Assembly (NCBI RefSeq): GCF_021602025.1
Contig: NZ_BQHW01000007.1
Location: forward strand, 62,001 to 126,000
Reading direction: 5' to 3'
From: Pseudomonas ceruminis
GTDB taxonomy: Bacteria; Pseudomonadota; Gammaproteobacteria; Pseudomonadales; Pseudomonadaceae
Length of the DNA stretch: 64,000 nucleotides
Part shown: positions 43,559-52,104 of the stretch, in pieces
Layout of the letters: each line of letters starts with the position of its first letter
Numbering within the stretch: the first letter of the stretch is position 1
Made by a program: the position numbers and the translations under genes
The notes under the pieces: model-generated
What the model saw: the letters and a program-made list of their open reading frames with translations, nothing else
Databases searched by the model: none
What the model was told of the DNA's origin: nothing

Positions 43559-46033
43559 TCAGAAACTACCGCGCAAGGTTACCGACACATTGCGCGGGTC
43601 ACCCCAGTAATACCCGGTCGGCGTTGGCGCCACCTGGCGGTAGTACTTCTTGTCGAAGATGTTGTTGGCATTGAGCTGCAACGAGTAGTGCTCGTTGAAC
43701 CGATAGTTGACCATGGCGTTGTACACCGCATATCCCGCCTGTGATGCCTCGGCGCTGCCGCTGCGGTTGTAGATATCGCTCTGCGCCTGCACGCCGCCGC
43801 CGAGGGTCCAGGCTTCCAGTTCCCCGGGCAGGCGATAGCTGGTGAACAGGCGCAGCATGCGCTTGGGGTCGGTGGTGCGGATGGCATTGCCGGTATTGGT
43901 GTTGGTGTCCTTGAGGTACTCGGTGGTGTTGTAGGTATAGCCACCGGTCACGTTCCAGCCCGGCAGTACTTCGCCGGAAATCTCCAGTTCGAAACCCTGG
44001 CTGCGGTTCTTGCCGGCCGCGACCTTGCAGTAGCCCGAGGTGTAGTTGGGCAGGCAGGGGTTGGGGCCGCTCACGTCATCCAGCGGGTTGCCCACCTGGT
44101 AGATGCGAAAGAACGCTAGCGAGGCGTTCAGCCGCCCCTCGTAGAACTCACCCTTGATACCCGTCTCGTAGGCCTCGCCGGTGACGGGCTCAAGCACCGA
44201 GCCGCTGACGTCGGTAGCGGTTTGCGGGTTGAAGATTTCGGTGTAGCTGGCGTAGGTGCTGAAGGTGTCGTTGAGGTCGTAGATCAGCGCCGCGTAGGGC
44301 ACGATCTTGTTGTCGACGCTGAACGTGCCGTTGGACCGGGTGTTGTTTTCTTGTTCGTAGTCATACCAGTTGGCCCGGGCGCCGATGATCGCGGTGAGCG
44401 GGTCGGCCAGGGAAATGCGCCAAGTGGCGTAGGCACCTTCTTGGGTCGTGCGCGTACGCACCGGGTGGGCGGTGATGTCGATGTGCGGTTCGGGCAGGCT
44501 GCTCTTTGGGTTCCATTCGCGGATGTCGAACACCCCGGAGTTCACGAAGTTGGTGGCCGAAGCGTAAGAGTCGTTACGGATGCGCTCGACGCCGAGCATC
44601 AGTTCGTGGGTGCGGCCCAGCAGGTCGAACGGCCCGTTCAAGGTAGCGCTCAGGTTGTTCTGCAGGCTTTCGCCACCATCGCCCTCGGTGACCTGGTAGT
44701 TCATCAGGTAAGGGTTGTTGGTCGGGTTGGCGGCGCCGGTGGCGCGGCTGAAGTAGGTCTGCTTGAAACCGTTGTCATCGAGCTTGAAATGCGTGCGCTG
44801 GGCCATCAGCTTGAGCTTCCAGTCGTTGTCGAAGCGGTGCTCCAGCTCGGCGAAGGTCTGCAGGTTGCTGCGGTCCCAACGGTTCCAGTCGGCGCCCAGG
44901 TACGTGCTGCGGCCCAGTGGCAGGGGCGAACCATCATAGTCGGCGGGTAGGTTGCCCCAGGCGCCGGTGGCATCGAGTTTGGTCCATTCCAGGCCGGTGG
45001 TCAGGGTGGTGCTGTCATTCAGGTCGAAGGCCAGCACGCCGTAGAACACTTCCTTGCGTTCCATGCGCGAGTCCTGAAAGTGGTCCTTGTCATCGTGCAC
45101 CGCAATCACGCGGCCACGCACATTGCCGGTCTCTGTCAGCGGGCCGGAGATATCGGCGACATAGCGCTGGGCGTCCCAGGAGCCGAGGGTAACGCTGCCT
45201 TCGCCCTGGAATTCGTACGTCGGCCGCTTGCGCACCAGGTTGACGGTGCCGGACGGGTTGCCCGCGCCACGGATCATGCCGGTGGCGCCGCGCAGGATTT
45301 CGGCGCGGTCGATGATCGCCGAATCGCTCTGGATGAACGAGCCACCCCCGCTGCTTTGCACCACGGTGGCGCCGTCGTACTGGATGGCATCGATCGCGTA
45401 GCCGCGCGAGTAGTACTGCACGCGCTCACTGTCAGTGAGGTTGACCACCACGCCAGGGGTCTGTTCGAGCAGGCTGGTGAGGTTGGTGATGTTCTGGTCG
45501 TCGATGCGCTGGCGGGTGACCACCGTCACTGACTGCGGGGTATGGCGGATGCTCTGTGCGGTCTTGCCGATGGTGACCGCGCCAGTGGTGTAAGAGCCGG
45601 TGTTCTCGGTGGTTTCGCCCAGGCGGTTGCTGGAGATGCTGGTGGCTCCCAGCTCCAGCGCACCGCCGGCGTCTACCGCAGGGATCAACAGAAAGCTGTT
45701 GTCGCCCTCCTGTTGCACCTGCACAGCGCTGCCCTGGAGCAGGATGGACAGCGCCTGGGCACTGTCGTGGCGGCCCTGCACGCCCCGGGTGGTCTTGCCT
45801 TGCAGGCTGTTCGCATCGAACGACAGGTTCAGGCCGCCTTGCCTGGCCAGCTGGTCCAGCGCGGTGGCCAAGGGGCCGGGTGCAATGTTCCAGTCGATTT
45901 GCTGATGCTGGCTGGCAGGTGCGGCCATGGCCTGCGCGGGCAGTGCGCAGGCGCTGCCCAGGCCAAGGCCGAACACGGCGGCGCGCACGGCATGGCGCAG
46001 CCTGTCATTGCGGGGGGAACACGGGTGAATCAT
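43559..46033 (-). CDS. TonB-dependent siderophore receptor with STN domain
   Basis: Outer-membrane receptor of 824 residues: signal peptide (about 1-38), STN signalling domain (about 45-118), plug (about 150-270) and a barrel ending in Phe. The plug opening KTAQSIRHTPQSVTVVTRQRI and the barrel pattern are of the FhuE/FpvA/PupB type, which import hydroxamate or pyoverdine-like siderophores. AGGAG precedes the ATG. It is the last gene of a FecI-FecR-receptor cassette, so ligand binding should activate the sigma factor that transcribes it. The exact siderophore is not predictable. Confidence 0.94.
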   Translation of the reverse strand: MIHPCSPRNDRLRHAVRAAVFGLGLGSACALPAQAMAAPASQHQQIDWNIAPGPLATALDQLARQGGLNLSFDANSLQGKTTRGVQGRHDSAQALSILLQGSAVQVQQEGDNSFLLIPAVDAGGALELGATSISSNRLGETTENTGSYTTGAVTIGKTAQSIRHTPQSVTVVTRQRIDDQNITNLTSLLEQTPGVVVNLTDSERVQYYSRGYAIDAIQYDGATVVQSSGGGSFIQSDSAIIDRAEILRGATGMIRGAGNPSGTVNLVRKRPTYEFQGEGSVTLGSWDAQRYVADISGPLTETGNVRGRVIAVHDDKDHFQDSRMERKEVFYGVLAFDLNDSTTLTTGLEWTKLDATGAWGNLPADYDGSPLPLGRSTYLGADWNRWDRSNLQTFAELEHRFDNDWKLKLMAQRTHFKLDDNGFKQTYFSRATGAANPTNNPYLMNYQVTEGDGGESLQNNLSATLNGPFDLLGRTHELMLGVERIRNDSYASATNFVNSGVFDIREWNPKSSLPEPHIDITAHPVRTRTTQEGAYATWRISLADPLTAIIGARANWYDYEQENNTRSNGTFSVDNKIVPYAALIYDLNDTFSTYASYTEIFNPQTATDVSGSVLEPVTGEAYETGIKGEFYEGRLNASLAFFRIYQVGNPLDDVSGPNPCLPNYTSGYCKVAAGKNRSQGFELEISGEVLPGWNVTGGYTYNTTEYLKDTNTNTGNAIRTTDPKRMLRLFTSYRLPGELEAWTLGGGVQAQSDIYNRSGSAEASQAGYAVYNAMVNYRFNEHYSLQLNANNIFDKKYYRQVAPTPTGYYWGDPRNVSVTLRGSF

Positions 46034-46092
46034 GGACCGCTCCTGAAGGTTTCGTAGACCACTTTTCGGGCTTTGTTCCTTCAGGCCGGACG

Positions 46093-46120
46093 AGAATGAG
46101 ATTCCACCTCATTCTTTTTT
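46093..46120. promoter_or_regulatory. Inverted repeat with T-run upstream of the receptor gene
   Basis: AGAATGAG (46093-46100) and CTCATTCT (46108-46115) form a perfect 8-bp inverted repeat between fecR and the receptor gene. On the plus strand it is followed by a T-run like a terminator; on the minus strand it lies in the position of the sigma-factor-dependent receptor promoter. It could be an operator, or a terminator against antisense transcripts. Confidence 0.45.
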
Positions 46121-46127
46121 GATATTT

Positions 46128-47084
46128 TTAGGCCGCGCCGATGCTGACCCAATAGCGCGTGCGGTAGTCGATGCGCACCGGCAGGCTGCGCGCAAGCAAC
46201 TGCAGGATCTGCCCGGTGTCACCCAGTTGATAGGTGCCGGAGACTTTCAGCCCGGCCACTTCAGGGGCGCAGCGCAGCAGGCCCGGGCGATAGCGCGACA
46301 GTTCGGCGGCGAATTCACCCAGGGGCATCTGTTGCACGCTGAGCACCCCGTCGGTCCAACCCCAGGGGTCGCCATGCACGCTGGCCTGTTGATAGGAGCC
46401 GTTGGCCGATACCTGCAGTATCTCGCCGGGGCCTACCAGGCGGGGCGAAGCCGAGGCGGGGAACAGCGTGACTTCGCCGCGGCGCACGGCCAGCAGCAAA
46501 CCTTGATCATTCTCACGCAGCAGCAGTTGGCCGTCAGTGGTGCCGAGGGCGCCGACCCGCGTGGTGATACGGAACAGCCGGTTGTCGTCAGCGTTTACGT
46601 CCAGGCTTACTTCACCCCGCAGCAGGGCCAGTTCGCGTTGATCGGCGCTGTAGCGCAGGTCGATGGCGCTGGCTGTATTGAGCTGAAGCCGGCTGCCATC
46701 GCTGCCCTGCAACTGGCGGCGCTCGCCAGTGGCGGTGCTGCTATCGGCCATCAGGCCCGACAACCCCAAGGGCTCACGCGCGGCCCAGCCGAGGCTGCCA
46801 CCGGCCGCCAGTACCGCCAGCAGCTTGAGGTGGTCACGCCGGTTCATACGCTGGCGCTGGCTGCCTTCCAGGGTACGCTGGCTCAGCCCGCTGGGCAGCC
46901 CGGCCAACTCGTCACTTAAGCTGCTGACGCGCTGCCAGGCCTGCGCATTATGCGGGTGGCGGCCCAGCCATTGCTGGAACTGCTGCTCGGTAGCCGGGCT
47001 TGGGGTATCGAAGCGCAGCTTTACCAGCCATTCGATGGCCTGGTCGACCTGGGCCTGCGCTGGCGCGCGATCAGGGCTCGGCAT
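46128..47084 (-). CDS. FecR-type anti-sigma factor
   Basis: Regulator of 318 residues with the DUF4880 sigma-binding N-terminus (about 8-55), a membrane-spanning helix near 95-112, the FecR domain and an STN-contacting C-terminal domain. Just before the membrane segment is NRRDHLKLLA, a twin-arginine-like motif; FecR-type proteins have been reported as Tat substrates. I start at the ATG at 47084, overlapping the sigma gene by 14 bases. It passes the signal from the downstream receptor to the FecI-type factor. Confidence 0.92.
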   Translation of the reverse strand: MPSPDRAPAQAQVDQAIEWLVKLRFDTPSPATEQQFQQWLGRHPHNAQAWQRVSSLSDELAGLPSGLSQRTLEGSQRQRMNRRDHLKLLAVLAAGGSLGWAAREPLGLSGLMADSSTATGERRQLQGSDGSRLQLNTASAIDLRYSADQRELALLRGEVSLDVNADDNRLFRITTRVGALGTTDGQLLLRENDQGLLLAVRRGEVTLFPASASPRLVGPGEILQVSANGSYQQASVHGDPWGWTDGVLSVQQMPLGEFAAELSRYRPGLLRCAPEVAGLKVSGTYQLGDTGQILQLLARSLPVRIDYRTRYWVSIGAA

Positions 47085-47586
47085 AGCGCAACCGGTAGCA
47101 GACGCCCAGGGCCTTGGCCAGGTCGCGTTCGATGGTGGCCCGCGACACCTCGAGGCGCAGGGCAATTTGCGGGATGCTCAGGCCATCGAGCTGAGCCAGC
47201 AGAAAGGCCTGGCGCACCCTCGGCTTGAGCTGCAGCAACGCACGGTCGAGGCGTTCGAGGGTATCGAGAATGACCAGCCGATGTTCTTCACTGGGTACTT
47301 CGCCTTCGGGCAGGTGGGCCAGGCTTTCCTGATAGGCTCGCTCCAGTGCGCGGCGGCGGAACTGGTCGATCATCAGCCCCCGGGCAATGCTGCTGAGGTA
47401 CGCGCGTGGCTCCTTGAGCGGCGAAACCTGGCGTGCGCGCAGCAGGCGCACGAAGGTGTCTTGCGCCAGGTCCGCGGCATGCTCCTGGCAGCCGACCCGG
47501 CTGCGCAGCCAGCCACGAAGCCAGGCGTGGTGGGCCTGATAAAGCAGGGCGACCTCGGCCGGCTTGAGCGTGTCGTTGATCTGCAT
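47071..47586 (-). CDS. FecI-type ECF sigma factor (iron-starvation)
   Basis: Sigma factor of 171 residues. Region 2 (about 20-85) contains DLAQDTFVRLL and PRAYLSSIARGLMIDQFRRR, and region 4 (about 115-165) contains the helix-turn-helix LDGLSIPQIALRLEVSRATIERDL. I start at the ATG at 47586 rather than 47619, because a Fur-box-like site at 47626-47642 lies too close to the earlier codon for a promoter. It should transcribe the receptor gene when the siderophore is present. Confidence 0.92.
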   Translation of the reverse strand: MQINDTLKPAEVALLYQAHHAWLRGWLRSRVGCQEHAADLAQDTFVRLLRARQVSPLKEPRAYLSSIARGLMIDQFRRRALERAYQESLAHLPEGEVPSEEHRLVILDTLERLDRALLQLKPRVRQAFLLAQLDGLSIPQIALRLEVSRATIERDLAKALGVCYRLRYAEP

Positions 47587-47625
47587 CGTTGCGAAGGCCT
47601 GGTCCCTTGGATAGAACATATACGA

Positions 47626-47642
47626 CTGTGAATGGTTCTCAA
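47626..47642 (-). promoter_or_regulatory. Fur-box-like site upstream of the FecI-type gene
   Basis: On the minus strand TTGAGAACCATTCACAG lies 40 bases before the chosen start codon. It is almost identical to the site near the orphan fecR at 40.7 kb and resembles the Fur half-site TGAGAATCATT. Fur control of fecI-type operons is well established in the family. Confidence 0.65.
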
Positions 47643-47764
47643 TTCTATGCGCGGATGATGGCTCTGAGCAACGGTAAGCCCGGAATTAGCCGCGCAAGAT
47701 CCGGCGTTTCGCAGGCATGCGGGTGGGTTAAGCTGGACCTGCACTGAACCCATTGGAGCGCTGG

Positions 47765-48391
47765 ATGATCCTGACCGACCTCTCGCCCGAAGCCTACCGC
47801 GAGGCCGCCGACCACCTCGCCGCGCTGGACCCTGACTGGGCACGGCACATTGCTGCGACCGGGCCTTGTCTGCACCGGGCGACACCTGGGCGCGAGCCCT
47901 ATGAGGCGCTGGTGCGGGCAATTGCCTATCAGCAACTGCACGCCCGCGCGGCCGAAGCGATTCTAGGGCGATTGCTGGCGCTGTTTCCTGGCCAAGGCTT
48001 CCCCACGCCGCAGCAGTTGCTGGCGGTGGCGCCGCAAACGCTGCGCGCCTGTGGTTTTTCAGCGAGCAAGCTGGCCACCCTGCAGGGGGTGGCCCAGGCG
48101 ACACGGGACGGTGCAGTGCCCTGTCGGGAAGAAGCGTTGGCGATGACGGACGATGCCTTGATCGAGCGCCTGGTCGCGTTGCGCGGCGTGGGGCGTTGGA
48201 CGGTGGAAATGTTGTTGATCTACAGCCTGGAGCGATCGGATATCTTGCCGGTGGACGATTTTGGCGTACGTGAGGGGTATCGCCGGCTCAAGGGGCTGGA
48301 AAAGGCACCGACGCCAGCGCAGATGCGTTCACTGGGGGGTGGGTGGCGTCCCTACCGGACAGTGGCGGCCTGGTACCTGTGGCGGGCCTGA
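47765..48391 (+). CDS. alkA: DNA-3-methyladenine glycosylase II
   Basis: Base-excision repair glycosylase of 208 residues of the HhH-GPD superfamily. The helix-hairpin-helix LRGVGRWTVEMLLIYSL (about 139-155) and the catalytic Asp pair in LPVDDFG (164-165) are present. It lacks the extra N-terminal domain of E. coli AlkA (282 residues), like many short AlkA proteins. TGGAG precedes the ATG. It lies 97 bases upstream of ada in the same direction. Confidence 0.92.
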   Translation: MILTDLSPEAYREAADHLAALDPDWARHIAATGPCLHRATPGREPYEALVRAIAYQQLHARAAEAILGRLLALFPGQGFPTPQQLLAVAPQTLRACGFSASKLATLQGVAQATRDGAVPCREEALAMTDDALIERLVALRGVGRWTVEMLLIYSLERSDILPVDDFGVREGYRRLKGLEKAPTPAQMRSLGGGWRPYRTVAAWYLWRA

Positions 48392-48488
48392 GCCCTGCAT
48401 CAGGCTTTAAGTCATCCCAAGCACCTGTGGAAGCGGGCTGCCGCGAAACAGCCGGCCCAGACCAGACAAGCAGATGAGGCATACCCCA

Positions 48489-49541
48489 ATGACCCCCTAC
48501 AGCACCGATGACCAACGCTGGCAAGCCGTTCAGACCCGCGACACCGCAGCCGCAGGCCACTTCGTCTACGCCGTGCGCACCACTGGGGTGTACTGCCAAC
48601 CCGGCTGCACCTCACGCATGGCCAAACGCGAGAATGTCGAATTCTTCGCCCAGGCCACCGCTGCCGAAGCCGCCGGCTATCGCCCGTGCCGGCGTTGCCT
48701 GAACACGCCGGTCGTCAATCGCCGCAGCGAGCTGGTCGCCCGGGCCTGCCGCCTGCTCGAAAGCAGCGACACCCCTCCCAGCCTCGACCAACTTGGCGCG
48801 CAACTGGCCGTCAGCCCGTTTCACCTGCACCGGCTGTTCAAGGCCGAAACCGGCCTCACGCCCAAGGCCTACGCCACGGCCTTGGGCGCCCGCCGCCTGC
48901 GCGAACGGCTGGGCGATGGGCAACGCTCGGTGACCGATGCCATCTATGACGCCGGTTACAACTCCAACAGCCGGTTCTACGAAAGCGCCGACCAGCGGCT
49001 GGGTATGCGCCCACGCCAATACCGCGCTGGTGGCGCGGGCGCGACCATTCACTTCGCCGTTGGTCAGTGTTCTCTGGGCGCAATCCTGGTGGCCCAGAGC
49101 GAAAAAGGCATCTGCTCGATTCTGCTGGGCGATGAACCCCAAGCGCTGCTCGAGCAGTTGCAGGACCAGTTCCCCAAGGCCCGGCTGATCGGTGGCGATG
49201 CCGCGTACGAACGCCTGGTTGCCGAGGTGGTGGGCTTTGTCGAAGCACCCGCACTTGGCCTGGACCTGCCCTTGGATGTGCAGGGTACGGCCTTTCAGGA
49301 GCGGGTCTGGCAAGCATTGCGCGAAGTGCCGGTGGGCAGCCGGGTGAGCTACACCGAGATCGCTGAACGTATCGGTGCCCCCAAAGCCGTACGCGCCGTG
49401 GCCATGGCCTGCGCGGCTAACCGCATTGCCGTGGCCATTCCGTGTCACCGCGTGGTGCGCCGTGACGGTGACATCAGCGGCTACCGCTGGGGTGTGGAGC
49501 GCAAGCGGCAATTGTTGGCGCGAGAAACGGCACTCTCCTGA
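48489..49541 (+). CDS. ada: Bifunctional regulator/methyltransferase Ada
   Basis: Protein of 350 residues that senses and repairs alkylated DNA. The N-terminal zinc cysteines are at 36, 40, 67 and 70, matching Cys38, 42, 69 and 72 of E. coli Ada; Cys36 would accept methyl from phosphotriesters. An AraC-type helix-turn-helix region follows (about 85-175), then the O6-methylguanine methyltransferase with PCHRVV (acceptor Cys319). I chose the ATG at 48489 because GAGG lies 8 bases upstream; one at 48474 is less well placed. It probably activates itself and alkA. Confidence 0.95.
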   Translation: MTPYSTDDQRWQAVQTRDTAAAGHFVYAVRTTGVYCQPGCTSRMAKRENVEFFAQATAAEAAGYRPCRRCLNTPVVNRRSELVARACRLLESSDTPPSLDQLGAQLAVSPFHLHRLFKAETGLTPKAYATALGARRLRERLGDGQRSVTDAIYDAGYNSNSRFYESADQRLGMRPRQYRAGGAGATIHFAVGQCSLGAILVAQSEKGICSILLGDEPQALLEQLQDQFPKARLIGGDAAYERLVAEVVGFVEAPALGLDLPLDVQGTAFQERVWQALREVPVGSRVSYTEIAERIGAPKAVRAVAMACAANRIAVAIPCHRVVRRDGDISGYRWGVERKRQLLARETALS

Positions 49542-49597
49542 TTGCCTCAAGCCGCGTAGAATCCACCGCCAAATCGAAGTGCAAAGAGGAACATTCG

Positions 49598-51997
49598 ATG
49601 AGGCGTGTCAGCCTTGCCCGTTTTTACCTGGGTGTAATGGCCCTGATGCTGGCGCTCGCTGCGCCGGCGTGGTCGGCTTCTGCGCCGGTGTCCAGCCTGG
49701 CCGCCGCTGAGCTGCCCGTGCTGGACGAGAATGCCAGCATCGAGCAGTTGAGCGATCGTCTGGACCAGATTCGTCAAGGGGTGACCAGCAACGCCAACGA
49801 CGACTTGTTGTCGCAGTTGCGCCTGGCTGCCGTACAGGTCCAGCGCCAGGCCGATGCATTGAGTGCCCTGCGCACGGCCGACGTGGACAAACTTGACGAC
49901 AAGCTCAAGGTCATCGGCCCGGTGCAGCCGGACGAAGCCGCCAGCCTCACCTCGCAGCGCAAGCAGCTGGAGGCCGAGAAAAAGGCCCTGCTCGCCGAGC
50001 AGGAACAGGCCAGCAAGCTGACCCAGTCGGCGCGCGACCTGTCCACCCAGATCGTCAACCTGCGCCGCAGCCAGTTCAACTCACAGGTCACCAGCCGTGC
50101 AGCCAGCCCCCTGAGCCCGGCCTTCTGGCAGTCATTGATCCGCCCGACCGATGAAGACGTGCTGCGCCTGCGCGATTTGCGTGGCGAGGCGGCCGATGCC
50201 GTCGCCAGTGCCTTCAGCGCCGAGCACCGCTGGTTCTTCATCACAAGCCTGGTGGCAGCGATCCTGGTCTGGACGCTGGCTCGCCGGGTACTGGAGCGCT
50301 TGCTCGCCGATGCCATGATTCGCTGGTTGCCCGAAGGCCGTTTGCGCCGTAGCGCGCTGGCATTGGGGGTGAGCCTGGCCACCCTGGGCACCATTGCCGG
50401 CTCCGTGGCGCTGTTGCGGTGGGGCCTGGAGAGCAGCGCGCAGCTGGGGTCCGATATTGCCAGCCTGACCAATCACTTCCTCACACTGGTGGTGTTCAGC
50501 GCCTTCATCACCGGCCTGGGCCGCGCCATGCTGATGCTGCAGCGCCCGTCCTGGCGCCTGCCTCCGATCCACGACGAGGTGGCCAGCGCCCTGGGTTGGT
50601 TCCCCAAGCTACTGGCCTTGGCGCTGATGGTGATGCTGACCATGGAGCGCATCAACAGCGTGATCGGCACCAGCCTGGCGCTGACCGTGGCCACCAACGG
50701 GCTGACGGCACTGGTGGTGACGGCGATTTTCTCCAGCGCGCTGATTCGCTACCGCCGTACCTTGCGCAAGCACGACCTGGAGCGCCCGACCGGCATGGCC
50801 GGGTTGATCCCGTTCGTGATCGTGGTCTGGGTCGGGCTGATCGTGCTGACCCTGCTCACCGGCTACCTGACCCTGGCGTATTTCCTCACGGCCAAGCTGC
50901 TTTGGATCAGCGTGGTCGCCACCTGCGCCTACCTGCTGATCACCTTCCTGGGCGATCTGTGTGAAACACTGCTGTCACCGCGCCAGCCCGGCGGCTTGGC
51001 CCTGGCCTCGACACTGGGCCTGGCGCCACGTCACCAGGCTCAGGCCAGCACCATATTGGCCGGCATTGGCCGCACGGTGCTGCTGTTCCTGGCGGTGCTG
51101 CTGGCACTGATGCCTTCGGGCACCAGCCCCGGTGAGCTGCTGCTCAGCCTGGGTGACTGGGACGGCACCGGTGGCAAGGTGCTGGGCAACCTGAACATCG
51201 TGCCGCAAGACATCCTGTTGGCCGTGGCGATGTTCTTCGGCGGCCTGTTCGGCATTCGGGTACTCAAGCGCTGGCTGAGCGAGCGCCTGCTGCCGGAAAC
51301 CGACATGGACGCCGGCATGCGTGCCTCGCTGGTGACCCTGGTCGGTTACCTGGGCTTCCTGTTCCTGGCCATGCTGGTGATGTCGACCTTGCGCATCAAC
51401 CTGACCAGCCTGACCTGGGTGGTCAGTGCGCTGTCGGTGGGTATCGGTTTTGGCTTGCAGCAGATCGTGCAGAACTTCATCTCCGGCCTGATCCTGCTCA
51501 CCGAGCGCCCGGTCAAGGTGGGTGACTGGGTGAGCCTGGCCGGGGTGGAGGGGGACATTCGCCGGATCAACGTGCGTGCCACCGAGATCCAGATGTCCGA
51601 CCGCTCCACGGTGATTGTGCCCAACTCGCAGTTCATTTCGCAGAACGTGCGCAACGTCACCATGGGCAACGCCCTGGGCGTGGTCGGCATCAGCCTGACC
51701 TTGCCGCTGGAGACGGACGCCAATCGGGTACGTGAGCTATTGCTGGCCGCTTATCACGAGCATGAGTCGATCCTGGATGCACCGGCGCCGTCGGTGAGCT
51801 TCAAGGACCTGACGGCCAATGGCATGGTGATCAGTGTCAGCGGTTATGTGGCGGGACCGCGGCAGGTATCGGGCGCGCGTAGCGACCTGTTGTTCACCAT
51901 CCTGGGGCGGCTGCGCGACGAAGGTATTGCTCTGTCGTCGCCGCAGAGCATGGTGCTGGTGCAGGAAGGTTCGCGCCCGGCTGACGAGACGGTGTGA
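49598..51997 (+). CDS. Large MscS-family mechanosensitive channel with DUF3772 domain
   Basis: Inner-membrane channel of 799 residues. A signal peptide (about 1-27) leads to a periplasmic coiled-coil region (about 45-180, DUF3772 type), then about ten membrane helices. The pore helix ALSVGIGFGLQQIVQNFISG and the following ERPVKVGDWVSLAGVEGDIRRINVRATEIQMSDRS beta domain are classic MscS. It protects against osmotic downshock and may gate ions or small solutes. AAAGAGG precedes the ATG. A hairpin follows the gene. Confidence 0.93.
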   Translation: MRRVSLARFYLGVMALMLALAAPAWSASAPVSSLAAAELPVLDENASIEQLSDRLDQIRQGVTSNANDDLLSQLRLAAVQVQRQADALSALRTADVDKLDDKLKVIGPVQPDEAASLTSQRKQLEAEKKALLAEQEQASKLTQSARDLSTQIVNLRRSQFNSQVTSRAASPLSPAFWQSLIRPTDEDVLRLRDLRGEAADAVASAFSAEHRWFFITSLVAAILVWTLARRVLERLLADAMIRWLPEGRLRRSALALGVSLATLGTIAGSVALLRWGLESSAQLGSDIASLTNHFLTLVVFSAFITGLGRAMLMLQRPSWRLPPIHDEVASALGWFPKLLALALMVMLTMERINSVIGTSLALTVATNGLTALVVTAIFSSALIRYRRTLRKHDLERPTGMAGLIPFVIVVWVGLIVLTLLTGYLTLAYFLTAKLLWISVVATCAYLLITFLGDLCETLLSPRQPGGLALASTLGLAPRHQAQASTILAGIGRTVLLFLAVLLALMPSGTSPGELLLSLGDWDGTGGKVLGNLNIVPQDILLAVAMFFGGLFGIRVLKRWLSERLLPETDMDAGMRASLVTLVGYLGFLFLAMLVMSTLRINLTSLTWVVSALSVGIGFGLQQIVQNFISGLILLTERPVKVGDWVSLAGVEGDIRRINVRATEIQMSDRSTVIVPNSQFISQNVRNVTMGNALGVVGISLTLPLETDANRVRELLLAAYHEHESILDAPAPSVSFKDLTANGMVISVSGYVAGPRQVSGARSDLLFTILGRLRDEGIALSSPQSMVLVQEGSRPADETV

Positions 51998-52003
51998 ACC
52001 CCA

Positions 52004-52032
52004 CCCCAGGTAGCGTGGCAGGTTACCTGGGG
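52004..52032 (+). terminator. Hairpin after the MscS-type gene
   Basis: CCCCAGGTA and TACCTGGGG form a perfect 9-bp stem with an 11-base loop, 7 bases after the stop. A half REP unit (GTGGGGCGGGCTTGCCCCGC) lies downstream at 52077-52096. Confidence 0.6.
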
Positions 52033-52104
52033 GAGCGATTGTCGGGCTCAACTACCAGACGCTTACGCACTTCATGTGGGGCGGGCTTGCCCCGCCTTAG
52101 CTGA

